Source: CAWGJF01 sp963715745
GTDB lineage: Bacteria > Bacteroidota > Ignavibacteria > Ignavibacteriales > Ignavibacteriaceae
Direction of reading: 5' to 3'
Length of the DNA: 64,000 nt
NCBI GenBank assembly: GCA_963715745.1
Contig: OY970271.1
Span: 2,170,001-2,234,000, forward strand
Translations under genes and position numbers: made by a program
The notes under the pieces: generated by a model
The model's database searches: none
What the model was told of the DNA's origin: nothing
Seen by the model: only the letters and a program-made list of their open reading frames with translations
Shown here: positions 18,225-26,767 of the stretch, one piece after another
How positions within the stretch are numbered: the stretch's first letter is position 1
Layout: each line of letters begins with the position of its first letter

Positions 18225-19232
18225 TTATTCTGTAAAATGTTTTAAAGTACCAGAATCTAATTGTCTTTTGTATTCTACATAAGCATCTTTGATAGTTTCA
18301 TCAATTGAATATTTTGGAATCCATCCTAGTTCGATCTCTGCTTTTGTTGCATCAGGATATTTATCGTTTGCCTCTTCGTATAGGTGTCCATAAATAGATT
18401 TAGGATCAACAAAAACAATTTCACTTTTACTATTAATAACCTTCTTAACCCTTAGAGCTAAATCCAGAATAGTAGTTTTGTTCTTAACATTTCCAAGATT
18501 ATATGCTAATCCATTCTTTCCCTTTTCCATTGCTAAGATTATTCCATCAACCATGTCCTTAACGTGAGTGAAAGCTCTTATTTGATTTCCTTTCCCAAAT
18601 ACTGTAATTGGTTTTCCAGCATCCGACAATTGAATAAATCTAGGTAGTACAAAGCCTCCAAGGGGTGACTGTCTTGGGCCAGAAATATTGAACGGTCTTA
18701 CTATAACAGCATTCAATTTAGTTACTGTGCAGGTATTAATTAAGGCTGTCTCAGCAGCAAGTTTCGCAATGGCATATTCAAGTCTTATCGTTGTTTTTGG
18801 AGGAACAACTTTACTTGTTTCCTCTGAACAATAACCTTCAACTCCACCTCCATAAACTTCACTTGTTGAAACATCCAGTAACTTGCATTTATATTTTACA
18901 CAATAGTCCATAAGAGTATAATTATCACGCACAACATCTCTCACCATGTTGCCTGCGTGTTTTAGAACACCGGCTGGGCCAACTGGAGAGGCCAAATGAT
19001 AAATTTCGTCGTAAACAGGGATACTTGTTTTTTTGAAATACTCCTCTATTGTACATATGTTATAAGTTAGGTTTTCGGGATGACCGATTACTTGCAGATA
19101 ATCATCAAGTATAACAGGGCTCGTTGACATATTATCAACAACATGTACGTGATTTTGTACAGGCTTAATTAACTCTTCAGTCAATGAAGTTCCTAAGAAA
19201 CCAAATCCTCCGGTAATTAAAATTCTTTTCAT
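18225..19232 (-). CDS. NAD-dependent epimerase/dehydratase (extended SDR)
   Basis: 335 residues of the extended short-chain dehydrogenase family acting on nucleotide-sugars. The N-terminal ITGGFGFLGTSL is the NAD-binding GxxGxxG loop (residues 6-17). DVSTSEVYGGG supplies the catalytic Ser/Thr, YAIAKLAAE the YxxxK pair, and VRPFNISGPRQS and RAFTHVKDMVDGI the substrate and cofactor loops. The pattern is closest to UDP-glucuronate decarboxylase / UDP-glucose 4-epimerase relatives, so it probably makes a sugar donor for this locus. It sits between a GT4 and a GT2 gene. Confidence 0.87.
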   Translation of the reverse strand: MKRILITGGFGFLGTSLTEELIKPVQNHVHVVDNMSTSPVILDDYLQVIGHPENLTYNICTIEEYFKKTSIPVYDEIYHLASPVGPAGVLKHAGNMVRDVVRDNYTLMDYCVKYKCKLLDVSTSEVYGGGVEGYCSEETSKVVPPKTTIRLEYAIAKLAAETALINTCTVTKLNAVIVRPFNISGPRQSPLGGFVLPRFIQLSDAGKPITVFGKGNQIRAFTHVKDMVDGIILAMEKGKNGLAYNLGNVKNKTTILDLALRVKKVINSKSEIVFVDPKSIYGHLYEEANDKYPDATKAEIELGWIPKYSIDETIKDAYVEYKRQLDSGTLKHFTE

Positions 19233-19238
19233 ATGATT

Positions 19239-20399
19239 TTATAATTTTTTTATATTTTCAATAATTTGATCAAACGAAAAATTATTTATAATAGATATAG
19301 AACTATTAGAGTCAATATTCTCCAATAATTTCTTTTTCAATTTATCCTTAATATCTAAAATATCCCCACAAATAAAGCGTGATTCTTTATCCGTCAAATC
19401 GTATGCGCTTCCAACAATATCTGAAACTAGTACAGGCAAGTTAAAATTCAGAGCTTCATTCATAACAAGTCCCCAGGTTTCGTGCAGCCCGGAAGGAAGC
19501 ACAAAAATATCAGCACAGGCAAAGTATTTTCCGACTTCAGTTTGGTTTTTAAAACCGGTAAGATAAACATCTTTAAGATTATTTTGTCTTATATAATCTT
19601 CCATTTCGATTCTTAATTCACCTTCACCCAGGAAAACAAGTGCAGTGTTTTCATCATTTAACAAATTATATGCTTTTAAGAGATCCATAGGGCGTTTTTT
19701 GTATATATACTTCCCTGAAGTAAGAATTATTTTTTTATCTGAGGGTAATCCCAGTTCTTTTATTAATTCAGATTTTCTATCCTTATACTTTTCATATTCT
19801 TTTTTAAATCTTTCATTATCTACAGCATAAGGAGTAAAAATTAATTTTTTATCAGGTACTCCATAATATTTATACAATTTTTTATTCTGGGTGCCTATAT
19901 AAAAAAAGTAATCAAATAACTTGAACCATATATATGTAAAGAATATCTTTCTTAAGAATAATACCCACTTACGTTTTAACAATTCCTGGTTAAGTGGATT
20001 CTCGGAACGAAGGCAAAGTTTGACACCAGTTAATTTACCGGCAATAACAGCTAAAAAATTTGTAGCAAAAGCCCAACCATGGATAACCAAAAAACTGTTT
20101 TTTTCATTTTTTAAAACTTTAAAGATTTGGAAATTTATTAGCCCAAAAAATCCCTTTGCTGCAGATGGTTTCCAGGAATTATTTTTTAAAAATTGATAGC
20201 TGTATCCTTCAAGTAGAGGAATATCCCATTTAACTGGAACACCAAATTCTCTATCAAAATGTCCCTTTACATTTTCATCTGAGCAATATATAACTAACAA
20301 ATTAATTTCGGGTACTTTTGCCATTTTCTGAAATAACGGTGAGAAATACTGTATTGGATGGCTCAAGAGAAAAATTATATTTTTTTTATTACCTGTCAC
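19239..20399 (-). CDS. GT4 glycosyltransferase
   Basis: 386 residues with GT-B architecture. The acceptor half begins NIIFLLSHPIQYFSPLFQKM, where HPIQYFSP is typical of a subgroup in O-antigen loci. The donor half has KKIILTSGKYIYKKRPMDLL, VYLTGFKNQTEVGKYF and the E-x7-E site HETWGLVMNEALNFNLPVL. It lies 6 bases upstream of the epimerase gene. No insertion of repeat DNA was seen here. Confidence 0.9.
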   Translation of the reverse strand: MTGNKKNIIFLLSHPIQYFSPLFQKMAKVPEINLLVIYCSDENVKGHFDREFGVPVKWDIPLLEGYSYQFLKNNSWKPSAAKGFFGLINFQIFKVLKNEKNSFLVIHGWAFATNFLAVIAGKLTGVKLCLRSENPLNQELLKRKWVLFLRKIFFTYIWFKLFDYFFYIGTQNKKLYKYYGVPDKKLIFTPYAVDNERFKKEYEKYKDRKSELIKELGLPSDKKIILTSGKYIYKKRPMDLLKAYNLLNDENTALVFLGEGELRIEMEDYIRQNNLKDVYLTGFKNQTEVGKYFACADIFVLPSGLHETWGLVMNEALNFNLPVLVSDIVGSAYDLTDKESRFICGDILDIKDKLKKKLLENIDSNSSISIINNFSFDQIIENIKKL

Positions 20400-20425
20400 A
20401 ATTATTTATTTATTCCTTCCTTGTC

Positions 20426-21262
20426 CTACAAATTATCTTCCCCAATAAATTTCAAGTTTCTAAAGAAAAAAACATTCTTATTCTTCGAAATATTGGGTGT
20501 GATCATTTCAAAATCTAATTCTATTAACTTAGAAATTATAAAGTTCATAGATTTATTAGCTAAGCTGTGTAACTCTATCAATAAAAATTTACAATTCTGT
20601 AATTGTATATAATTTTTATTTTCAAAAATTTCATATTCAGTACCCTCAATATCAATCTTTACCAAATCTATTATCTCGCTATGATCAAAGTACGCATTAT
20701 AAATTTGATCGAATGTAATCCCTGGTATAATTTTATTAACACTACTATTGGTTTTAGTATTATCATAAATACTATCTCCAGTACCTCCCATTGTTATATT
20801 TTTAGATATGTTTCTATCATAACCAACAACAGCCTTATTAAGTAAATAATATTCATAATTAAAATTGCTAGAAATATTTATCCCTAAGCGGTAAAATGTA
20901 TTTGGATTGTATTCGACTGCTACCAATTTTTTAATTTTAATATTCATTGAATCTAATAAAACAGGAAATCCTCCAACATTTGCTCCTAAGTCTAGTAAAG
21001 TAATCTGCTTAAAATTTTTAAACAGGTTTAGAAAGGGCTTATACTCATTACTTGAAATAATAGCTCTGAATCCAGGTATATCACCAGAAGTTTTATTTAA
21101 TAAATACTCTTTCTTTTTCAGTTTATATACAAATAGTTTACTCCACGGTTTGAATAATGTCTGAAAAATAATCGAAAGCCAGTTATCGAACTTTAAAATT
21201 TCAATAAAACCTATTAATTTATTTTTTAAATTCATATGAATAATCAGGTGGAATTTTATCAA
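20426..21262 (-). CDS. FkbM-family methyltransferase
   Basis: 278 residues (or 269 if translation begins at the second Met, position 21235). It has LLDLGANVGGFPVLLDSM (motif I), LVAVEYNPNTFYRLG and LVKIDIEGTEYEIFENK, the V-K-I-D-[IV]-E-G signature of FkbM proteins. It would methylate a hydroxyl, likely on a sugar. The start region overlaps the 3' end of the GT9 gene by 44 bases (17 if the later ATG is used), which favours the later start and translational coupling. A paralogue lies at 12813-13670. Confidence 0.86.
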   Translation of the reverse strand: MIKFHLIIHMNLKNKLIGFIEILKFDNWLSIIFQTLFKPWSKLFVYKLKKKEYLLNKTSGDIPGFRAIISSNEYKPFLNLFKNFKQITLLDLGANVGGFPVLLDSMNIKIKKLVAVEYNPNTFYRLGINISSNFNYEYYLLNKAVVGYDRNISKNITMGGTGDSIYDNTKTNSSVNKIIPGITFDQIYNAYFDHSEIIDLVKIDIEGTEYEIFENKNYIQLQNCKFLLIELHSLANKSMNFIISKLIELDFEMITPNISKNKNVFFFRNLKFIGEDNL

Positions 21263-22391
21263 TAAAATATTTGGGTTTAATACTTCTTAAACAGCTATTA
21301 TCGCAAGGCGTATCAAAACAATTCAAACATTTTTTCAAATAATTTCTTGCGATTGCTATATTGCATTTTTCAGGCGGGAACCATTTATTTGCATAATCTC
21401 TTCCGCTAAAAATTGCAATTAAAGAGGTATCTACTGCATACGCTAAATGCATTGGTCCTGTATCATTAGAAATAACAAGTCTGCAATGTTTCATCATTTC
21501 GGCAGTTTCAATCGGTGTAAGCTTACCGCAATAGTTAAAAACATTATCTCCTTTAATTTGCTCTGCAAGTTCAAAATCCTCAGGTCCGCCAAAAAGTAAA
21601 ATGTTTTTGTTCTGTTTCAATAAATAATCTGCAACCTCTTTAAAATATTCAATCGGCCATCGGTTTTGTGGTCTCTTTGCTCCAACCACCATTCCCACAT
21701 TATTAGTTCCTTCGACAAGCTCAGGACAAGCCTTTATCCTTCCTTCAATCTTACTCTTAATCTCTTTTGTCATTCCAAGAGGGAAGTGCAAGCCGTAATT
21801 TTTAAGTCCTGCCTGTTCAATTAAGTTGAGATATCTATCTCTTTCACTTATAAACTTAAAATATTTTTCCTGCACTGAAGCAAGAAACCTGTTAGCTCCT
21901 ATTTCCCAGCCAAACCCGGATTTGGCACCTAAGGTTTTTGCAATAAAAATATTTCTTAACTCTCTCCAAAGAGTTGTATAATTTTGAGGAATTTCAATAA
22001 ATAAATCATAATTTCTTTTATTCAGATCGCTATAAAGGTTTTTCTTGTTAAGTATCCTGTAGTCAATAATTTCATTGACAAGGGATTTATCTATTAATCC
22101 ACCAAGTGAAACAAGATTTTCTGCTCCCGCATTAGTAAGAATATCAATTTTCGCCTCAGGGAAATTCTTTCTTATTGAAAAAATTGCAGGCAGGGCACAG
22201 ATGCTGTCACCCATTGAACCGGTACGAAAGATGAGTATTTTTCTTCTTTCCAGGATATTTTTGTTATTAAATAAAAGGTTTTGTAATTGTCTTAAAAATC
22301 CATTCTTGATTTTATAATTAAGATCGGCAAGCAAAATAAGCAGTTTATCAAGAAAACTCTTTTTAGTATCCTTTCTTATGGTATAAATCAT
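21219..22391 (-). CDS. GT9 heptosyltransferase-family protein with ACPELVEG insertion
   Basis: 390 residues of the heptosyltransferase family (GT9), which transfers heptose or related sugars to lipid A-core type acceptors. It has ILIFRTGSMGDSICALPAI (residues 52-70), VVGAKRPQNRWPIEYFKEV, LFGGPEDFELAE and VISNDTGPMHLAYAV, the last being the ADP-sugar site D-T-G-x-x-H. The C-terminus is Cys-rich (CLNCFDTPCDNSC). Residues 221-228 (ACPELVEG) come from a class B repeat fragment at 21708-21731 and sit in the linker before the C-terminal domain. A composite repeat starts 34 bases upstream of the ATG. Confidence 0.87.
   Translation of the reverse strand: MIYTIRKDTKKSFLDKLLILLADLNYKIKNGFLRQLQNLLFNNKNILERRKILIFRTGSMGDSICALPAIFSIRKNFPEAKIDILTNAGAENLVSLGGLIDKSLVNEIIDYRILNKKNLYSDLNKRNYDLFIEIPQNYTTLWRELRNIFIAKTLGAKSGFGWEIGANRFLASVQEKYFKFISERDRYLNLIEQAGLKNYGLHFPLGMTKEIKSKIEGRIKACPELVEGTNNVGMVVGAKRPQNRWPIEYFKEVADYLLKQNKNILLFGGPEDFELAEQIKGDNVFNYCGKLTPIETAEMMKHCRLVISNDTGPMHLAYAVDTSLIAIFSGRDYANKWFPPEKCNIAIARNYLKKCLNCFDTPCDNSCLRSIKPKYFIDKIPPDYSYEFKK
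21708..21731. repeat. Class B repeat fragment inside GT9 gene
   Basis: CCTTCGACAAGCTCAGGACA, an arm of the class B palindrome, is read in frame as ACPELVEG. The downstream domain continues undisturbed. Confidence 0.7.
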
Positions 22392-22424
22392 TAAAAGTTT
22401 ATTTCAGTAATAATTAATCGTTTA

Positions 22425-22755
22425 AAATTACCAATTAAGAGGATACAGCGCAAAGGTCAGTTAAGAGTAATTAGTAAATAGTGATGAGTAAGTAGGAGGT
22501 AGTTAGAAGCTAGAAGTTAGAAGTAACCCCTGTGAAATAGAAAGAGATTTCACGTGGTAAAGAAGATATGAAACTAAGAAGATCAGAAGATTAGTTTCCT
22601 ATACAAAACTTCACATCTTCCTTATTTCCAAACTGCTTAACTTCATCTTTTCATTACTTCCGTCTTTCTTCACAACTTCCTTATTCACTAATTACTACTC
22701 ACTCATCACTGATCACTACTTACTGCTCACCGTTCACTAACCGCTCCGCTCACCG
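22425..22755. repeat. Composite repeat E3 (unique leader, heptads, hairpin D, block C, inverted heptads)
   Basis: This fills the 22392-22749 gap. Order: a 58-base leader beginning ACCAATTAAGAGGATACAGC (repeated at 27225); plus-sense heptads (AGTAATT, AGTAAAT, AGTGATG, AGTAAGT, then TAGAAGT units); a class D hairpin at 22526-22558; a class C block at 22561-22683; and eight minus-sense heptads at 22684-22738 (AGTGAAC, GGTGAGC, AGTAAGT, AGTGATC, AGTGATG, AGTGAGT, AGTAATT, AGTGAAT). Positions 22501-22695 are nearly identical to 26166-26355. The right end touches the ImmA-like gene stop. There is no coding potential. Confidence 0.85.
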
Positions 22756-23541
22756 TTCGCTTTCCCATAGAAGTGTAAGAACAGATTTATAATTGTTCAT
22801 AACAAAGTTTTGTTCATAGAGGTAGGTGCTTTTATCAACTTTCCGGTCATCGGAAAACCAAACGTGTGCAGGCATAAGGTCTTCACACGTCTGCACTTCA
22901 TTACCGGCAAAATAATCATAAGCAGCAGACTCTTCACGCACTTTATAACCATTCGGTATCCACTTAAAAGGGAAGTATTCATTAATGCAGCTCCATTTTA
23001 CCTTTCCGTTACTGCTTAGTATAACAGCGGCAGGATATTTACCAATGCTTGCATATCGTATTGCTGCAGAGGTAAGAGAAACATCAAAATAACCGGAGAT
23101 ATCTTTAATAAGCTCCATATTTATTTTTCTTTTATTAATATATTCACCGAACCAGGGTTTATATAGAAGAAGTTCGCCGGCAAATTTGTTAGCTTCATTC
23201 TCCAGCTGCTTTTTTGTTTTGAAGAAGTGAATATCCGGTGCGTTGCAGTTATGCAGGCTGTTTTTATTAAAATCTTTTTCGTTAAAGAAGTGTCCCAATT
23301 CGTGAGCAAGAGTAAATCGTTTAGCACCGGGCTCGGTTATCCTGCTGCTTATAGAAATTATTCCGAAATTATTTCTGTAGTTAATCATCCCCATAAAATT
23401 ATCTGATCCGGTTTCTTTAACTACCAGATTTTCAGCAAAAGATAATTCCTCCAGGTCAAGCTTACCCGGGTTTAGAATTCCATATTCTTCGATTAAGCTT
23501 TTTGCACGCTCTTCAGGTGTCTGAGGTAATATTAAATTCAT
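22750..23541 (-). CDS. ImmA/IrrE-family zinc metallopeptidase
   Basis: 263 residues with RFTLAHELGHFFNE (HExxH zinc site at His80-His84) and a downstream helix, ENEANKFAGELL, carrying the third ligand (N-E-A-N-x-F-A). This is the ImmA/IrrE (PF06114) fold. Such proteases are cytoplasmic and cleave repressors or antitoxin-like partners to switch on mobile-element or stress genes. The C-terminal ~110 residues include YPAAVILSSNGKVKWSCINE, common in this group. It is the last gene of a probable operon with a sigma-like factor and a 118-residue protein. Its TGA runs into a heptad array. Confidence 0.88.
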   Translation of the reverse strand: MNLILPQTPEERAKSLIEEYGILNPGKLDLEELSFAENLVVKETGSDNFMGMINYRNNFGIISISSRITEPGAKRFTLAHELGHFFNEKDFNKNSLHNCNAPDIHFFKTKKQLENEANKFAGELLLYKPWFGEYINKRKINMELIKDISGYFDVSLTSAAIRYASIGKYPAAVILSSNGKVKWSCINEYFPFKWIPNGYKVREESAAYDYFAGNEVQTCEDLMPAHVWFSDDRKVDKSTYLYEQNFVMNNYKSVLTLLWESER

Positions 23542-23718
23542 ACTTAAAGATCATTTATAAATCAAATTGAAATAAATAAGGCGAATAAATTAGGTTATTT
23601 TACTTTCTTCCTGATCCGCCAAAGCCGGACAAACATAAAATATTTTAGGTCGTTGCAGATGGATTTGAATTTATTTGATGTCGGTAATTATCTCCACAAA
23701 CTTTATAAATATATGCTG

Positions 23719-24075
23719 CTAATTATCGCCACCGAATAATTCTTCCATTAGCTTATTGTCTTTAGCTATTTCATTAATATCCTTCTGATCCAAACCTTCA
23801 GCATTCCTGAAGGCAAGAGCAGGGTAATGGCTGATGCTTTTTAATTCGGATTTATTCTTCCAATCCTTTAATAACTTTGCAGCTTTTTCCTTTAACAGCC
23901 TGCCCCTTTCAATTTTATATTCCGCTCTGTTTTTGCGGATTGTTTCAGAAATTATTTCCGGAATATCATCCGGTTCAATTTCCACTTCCCTTAACTCTTT
24001 TTTTACCTGGTCCAGATCTCCTTCAAACGAATCTGAAATAAAATAAATGAAATTAGCCAGCTTCTTGGCATTCAT
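23719..24075 (-). CDS. Uncharacterised 118-residue helical protein
   Basis: I do not recognise the family. The protein is highly charged (rich in Lys and Glu) and predicted mostly helical: a short N-terminal hydrophobic helix (AKKLANFIYFISDSF), an acidic loop (EIEPDDIPEII), a basic helix around residues 55-80 (ERGRLLKEKAAKLLKDWK), and an acidic C-terminus ending ELFGGDN. It lies between the sigma-like gene (29 bases upstream) and the ImmA-like protease gene (177 bases downstream). By position it could be a partner or proteolysis target of ImmA, or an anti-sigma factor; both are inferences. Confidence 0.65.
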   Translation of the reverse strand: MNAKKLANFIYFISDSFEGDLDQVKKELREVEIEPDDIPEIISETIRKNRAEYKIERGRLLKEKAAKLLKDWKNKSELKSISHYPALAFRNAEGLDQKDINEIAKDNKLMEELFGGDN

Positions 24076-24104
24076 TCATCCTCCTTGCCCTACAGCCCTT
24101 TTAA

Positions 24105-24791
24105 TTAATGTAATTGTTGTTCTATTAAGTTGTTTGCTTTGTATTTGATTCTTCTTTTGGCGTTTACCACTTCCTTAACATCAATTCCAAGCTTTGAAGA
24201 AATCGCTATATTCGAGTCATTACCTTCCAAAATTTCTTCAAACACGAAATATGCATTTACATCTTCTTCTAAGTCCTTTTGAAGGTTGGCTAAAAGAGAT
24301 TCAAAATCTTTCCTGAATATTTTATCCCTGAAATCTTCAGAATAACATTCTTTAATAAATTCAGGGAAACGGTTTTCATCAAGTTTTCCTTCACCATCAT
24401 AAAGATCGAGTGTAATAAATTTACTCTCCTTTTTATGTGCTGCCCTTACAACACTGAATGTTGCAACGAATAGGAAACTGGTGAAATCAGGGATCTTTTT
24501 CCTGTTCCATTTTCTAATCCCTTTTATGATTTTTTCAAGAGTGATTTGTACTATATCCATACCGGTATAACCGGCTATGTTTCCACCCTTATAAAAATAT
24601 CTGATTTTTTTATGTGCATAATGTACCAGCTTAAGAAAGCAGTCAGGATTTTCTTTCATCACCTTTTCAAGCTCTGCAGTTGCTTCTTCGGGTGAGGCGA
24701 TATCCTCTCTTTCATCACTCAGTATTTCTGTCACGCTCTCAACATTTAGTTTTTTAGTTTTGGCAGCCGTTATGGACATTCTCTTCTCCAT
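24105..24791 (-). CDS. Sigma-70-family-like RNA polymerase sigma factor
   Basis: 228 residues (or 224 from the second Met). The middle resembles sigma region 2: GYTGMDIVQITLEKIIKGIR followed by KIPDFTSFLFVATFSVVRA, the D-[IV]-x-Q-x-[TV] element that contacts the polymerase clamp. The C-terminus (NIAISSKLGIDVKEVVNAKR, then RIKYKANNL) fits the helix-turn-helix of region 4. An N-terminal extension of ~40 residues precedes it. It starts a probable three-gene operon with the 118-residue protein and the ImmA-like protease. Divergence from typical ECF factors is high, so the family call is moderate. Confidence 0.68.
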   Translation of the reverse strand: MEKRMSITAAKTKKLNVESVTEILSDEREDIASPEEATAELEKVMKENPDCFLKLVHYAHKKIRYFYKGGNIAGYTGMDIVQITLEKIIKGIRKWNRKKIPDFTSFLFVATFSVVRAAHKKESKFITLDLYDGEGKLDENRFPEFIKECYSEDFRDKIFRKDFESLLANLQKDLEEDVNAYFVFEEILEGNDSNIAISSKLGIDVKEVVNAKRRIKYKANNLIEQQLH

Positions 24792-25210
24792 AAAATTTAT
24801 TCACTACTTACTTTACTCTTTATTAGCCCGTTTTACGAAAACAGTTAAAAAATATTTTTATAGTAAAACAGCCGGTTAACCAGGTAATGATGGATAGGAA
24901 CAAAATAAAAACTTTATCATAACAATTTCAGCTTAAAAATTTTGAACAGAAATAAAAAATTTCATTCTTTTTTTCAACTTAACATTGGCTTTACCTTTCG
25001 CTTAAATTGGCTTATTGCGATTCCCGTTTTCTTACTCACATATTTAAGAAAATTACAAGCCTATAAAGCATTGTTAGTCCATGCTCCCGGCAATCAGAAT
25101 ATAATCTTTCAGTCAATCATTCCCCGTGCTCCCCCCGGTTAGATTCTTAACGGAAAAGCATAGGTTTATAATCAAATTATTTTTTATTTATTTAAAAAGG
25201 AATAGTTAAA
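24792..25210. other. Divergent intergenic region without recognised gene
   Basis: 419 bases between the minus-strand sigma-like gene and the plus-strand DUF6266-like gene. About 24795-24822 has degenerate heptad words (AGTAAGT, AGTGAAT on the minus strand). A short open frame at 24942-25142 has no ribosome-binding site or family features. Promoters for both flanking operons must lie here, but I cannot place them with confidence. Confidence 0.6.
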
Positions 25211-25894
25211 ATGGCACGTTTAACAAAGCAGGTACTCGGAAGAGTAAGTGGAAAGGTAGGCGATATACAATTCCGCCAGCGTAACGGTAAGAACATAGTG
25301 GGGTTAAACCCTGAATCATTTATACCGGGAACTGATGATGCGTCAGTTGCCAGAAGAGCACGTTTTGCAGCAACAGCCAAATTTTCACAGGCTGTTTATT
25401 CACTAGATCCATTAAAGGATTTCTGGAAACAGGAAACACCTGAAGGATTAAGTGCATTTAATTACGTATTCAGGAAAAACTATAAGTATGTTCAGATGGA
25501 TTTAGTCACAACTTCAGCAGTCATTGTACCGGAATATGGATTCGGTGTAACGGCTCCTGCTGTTAATATAACACCTTCTTCAATTACAGTTGATATAGAT
25601 CCGGTAGGGCATAATAACAATATCGATTCCACCTCGGAATTGGAATGTCTGCTCACCGCTGTAATATTTTACAGCAATCCGCTAAGTGAAGATATTGAAC
25701 CATACTCATTAATGTATCTGAGTTCTTCCAGTCTTCCTCTGGATCTTGATACAGCTCTTAACTTTTCGATAACCCCTACCTCATCGATGCAGCAATTAGC
25801 TCTTGGTTATCAGAATTCAATTGGTTTCTTTTCCCTGGTTACCATAGGTAGTGATTCGCTGCCGGCTCATTATTCAACAACCTTCACATCTTAA
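25211..25894 (+). CDS. DUF6266-like protein
   Basis: 227 residues. The N-terminus ARLTKQVLGRVSGKVGDIQF, followed by RQRNGKNIVGLNPESF, resembles the start of DUF6266 proteins of Bacteroidota, which open with a G-x-[FV]-x-G-K-V-G motif. RRARFAATAKFSQAVYSLDP then LKDFWKQ follows, with a beta-rich second half containing TSSAVIVPEYG. Function unknown. The ATG is preceded by AAGGAATAGTTAAA, and an intrinsic terminator lies directly after the stop, so it is a monocistronic unit. It is the only plus-strand gene in the accessory segment. Confidence 0.7.
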   Translation: MARLTKQVLGRVSGKVGDIQFRQRNGKNIVGLNPESFIPGTDDASVARRARFAATAKFSQAVYSLDPLKDFWKQETPEGLSAFNYVFRKNYKYVQMDLVTTSAVIVPEYGFGVTAPAVNITPSSITVDIDPVGHNNNIDSTSELECLLTAVIFYSNPLSEDIEPYSLMYLSSSSLPLDLDTALNFSITPTSSMQQLALGYQNSIGFFSLVTIGSDSLPAHYSTTFTS

Positions 25895-25901
25895 GTTGTT
25901 A

Positions 25902-25936
25902 CTCCCTCATCTGCAAAGGTGGGGGAGGTTTTTTTT
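25902..25936 (+). terminator. Rho-independent terminator after DUF6266-like gene
   Basis: Stem CTCCCTCA / TGGGGGAG with one mismatch (25902-25909 and 25920-25927), followed by a run of eight T residues. It begins 8 bases after the stop codon. Confidence 0.85.
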
Positions 25937-25937
25937 A

Positions 25938-26390
25938 AATGATAAATTATAAAGTAGAAAGGATAAAGTAAAACTCAAGTAAAAAGTTAAAAGGAAAAAG
26001 AATAAAGTAAATAGTAATCTGTAGGGGAAAGCTAAATGCTTAAGGCATAGGATTGATGTTTGATGGAAGATGTGAAGAGCAAGAGCAGGATCAAGAGCAA
26101 GTTGGGTTTTAGATTATAGTAAATAGTAAACAGTAAACAGTGATGAGTGAGCAGGGGGTAGTAAGTAGTTAGAAGCTAGAAGTAACCCCGGTGAAATAAA
26201 AAGAGATTTCACGTGGTAAAGAAGATTTGAAACTAAGAAGATCAGAAGATTAGTTTCCTATACAAAACTTCACATCTTCCTTATTTCCAAACTTCTTAAC
26301 TTCATCTTTTCATTACTTCCGTCTTTCTTCACAACTTCCTTATTCACTAATTACTCCTTACTCTTTACTGATCACTGATCACTAATTGCA
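25938..26390. repeat. Composite repeat E4
   Basis: This fills the 25895-26371 gap. About 25940-26010 is purine-rich (AAAGTAGAAAGGATAAAGTA-type words). From 26112, plus-sense heptads AGTAAAT, AGTAAAC, AGTAAAC, AGTGATG, AGTGAGC lead into a class D hairpin (26185-26217), a class C block (26218-26340) and minus-sense heptads AGTGATC, AGTGATC, AGTAAAG, AGTAAGG, AGTAATT, AGTGAAT ending at 26386. It is nearly identical to E3 over ~190 bases. The last 15 bases encode the end (ISDQ and stop) of the HepT reading frame. Confidence 0.85.
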
Positions 26391-26767
26391 TTCACAAAGT
26401 CGCGAATATCATTAAGATGCTCTAAATATTCATATAGTTTTTCAACGTCAATTATTCCATATTCGTGCACAAGCAAATTTCTTAATCCCACCATTTTGCT
26501 TAACCTGTCTCCAATATTTTCATTTAAATATTTATTATTTACCAGAAGTGTAACACAATCGGAATAGTTTTTAGGCATTCCCAGATTCTTTTCAGAGACA
26601 AAGCTGCAGGCAATATCAATAATAATTTGAATTGATTCCAGCAGACCCTATCTCAGGCTCCATTCACTAGTCTTGTTATTTTTAACATCCCTGAGTGAGT
26701 AATTTTTCTTAAAATTATGAAGCTCTCTAAGGTTCTCTTCAAGCCTCTTTAGCTATTCGTCAATCAT
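26372..26767 (-). pseudogene. hepT: HepT-like toxin gene with two in-frame amber codons
   Basis: Reading from the ATG at 26767, which overlaps the MntA stop as ATGA, the frame gives a full HepT (DUF86) protein of ~131 codons. It begins MIDE-stop-LKRLEENLRELHNF, continues to EWSLR-stop-GLLESIQIIIDIAC and reaches the RNase motif RNLLVHEY (R-x4-H-x-Y). TAG codons lie at 26753-26755 (codon 5) and 26648-26650 (codon 40). There is no frameshift. HepT family members normally have a sense codon, often Tyr, at the second site. TAG is an ordinary stop elsewhere in the window, so this is probably an inactivated toxin. A 68-residue fragment from the ATG at 26578 could still be made and would retain the motif. 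Confidence 0.8.

Noticed and set aside
5393..24791. Prophage (holin-like protein, ImmA protease, sigma-like factor)
   Set aside because: No integrase, terminase, capsid or tail genes; the holin label is a weak family name.
24942..25142. Plus-strand 66-codon open frame in the divergent spacer
   Set aside because: Non-ATG start, no ribosome-binding site and no recognisable motif.
26372..26767. Genetic-code recoding of UAG in the HepT frame
   Set aside because: UAG is used as a normal stop by other genes here (for example 31406-31408), and no suppressor tRNA is visible.
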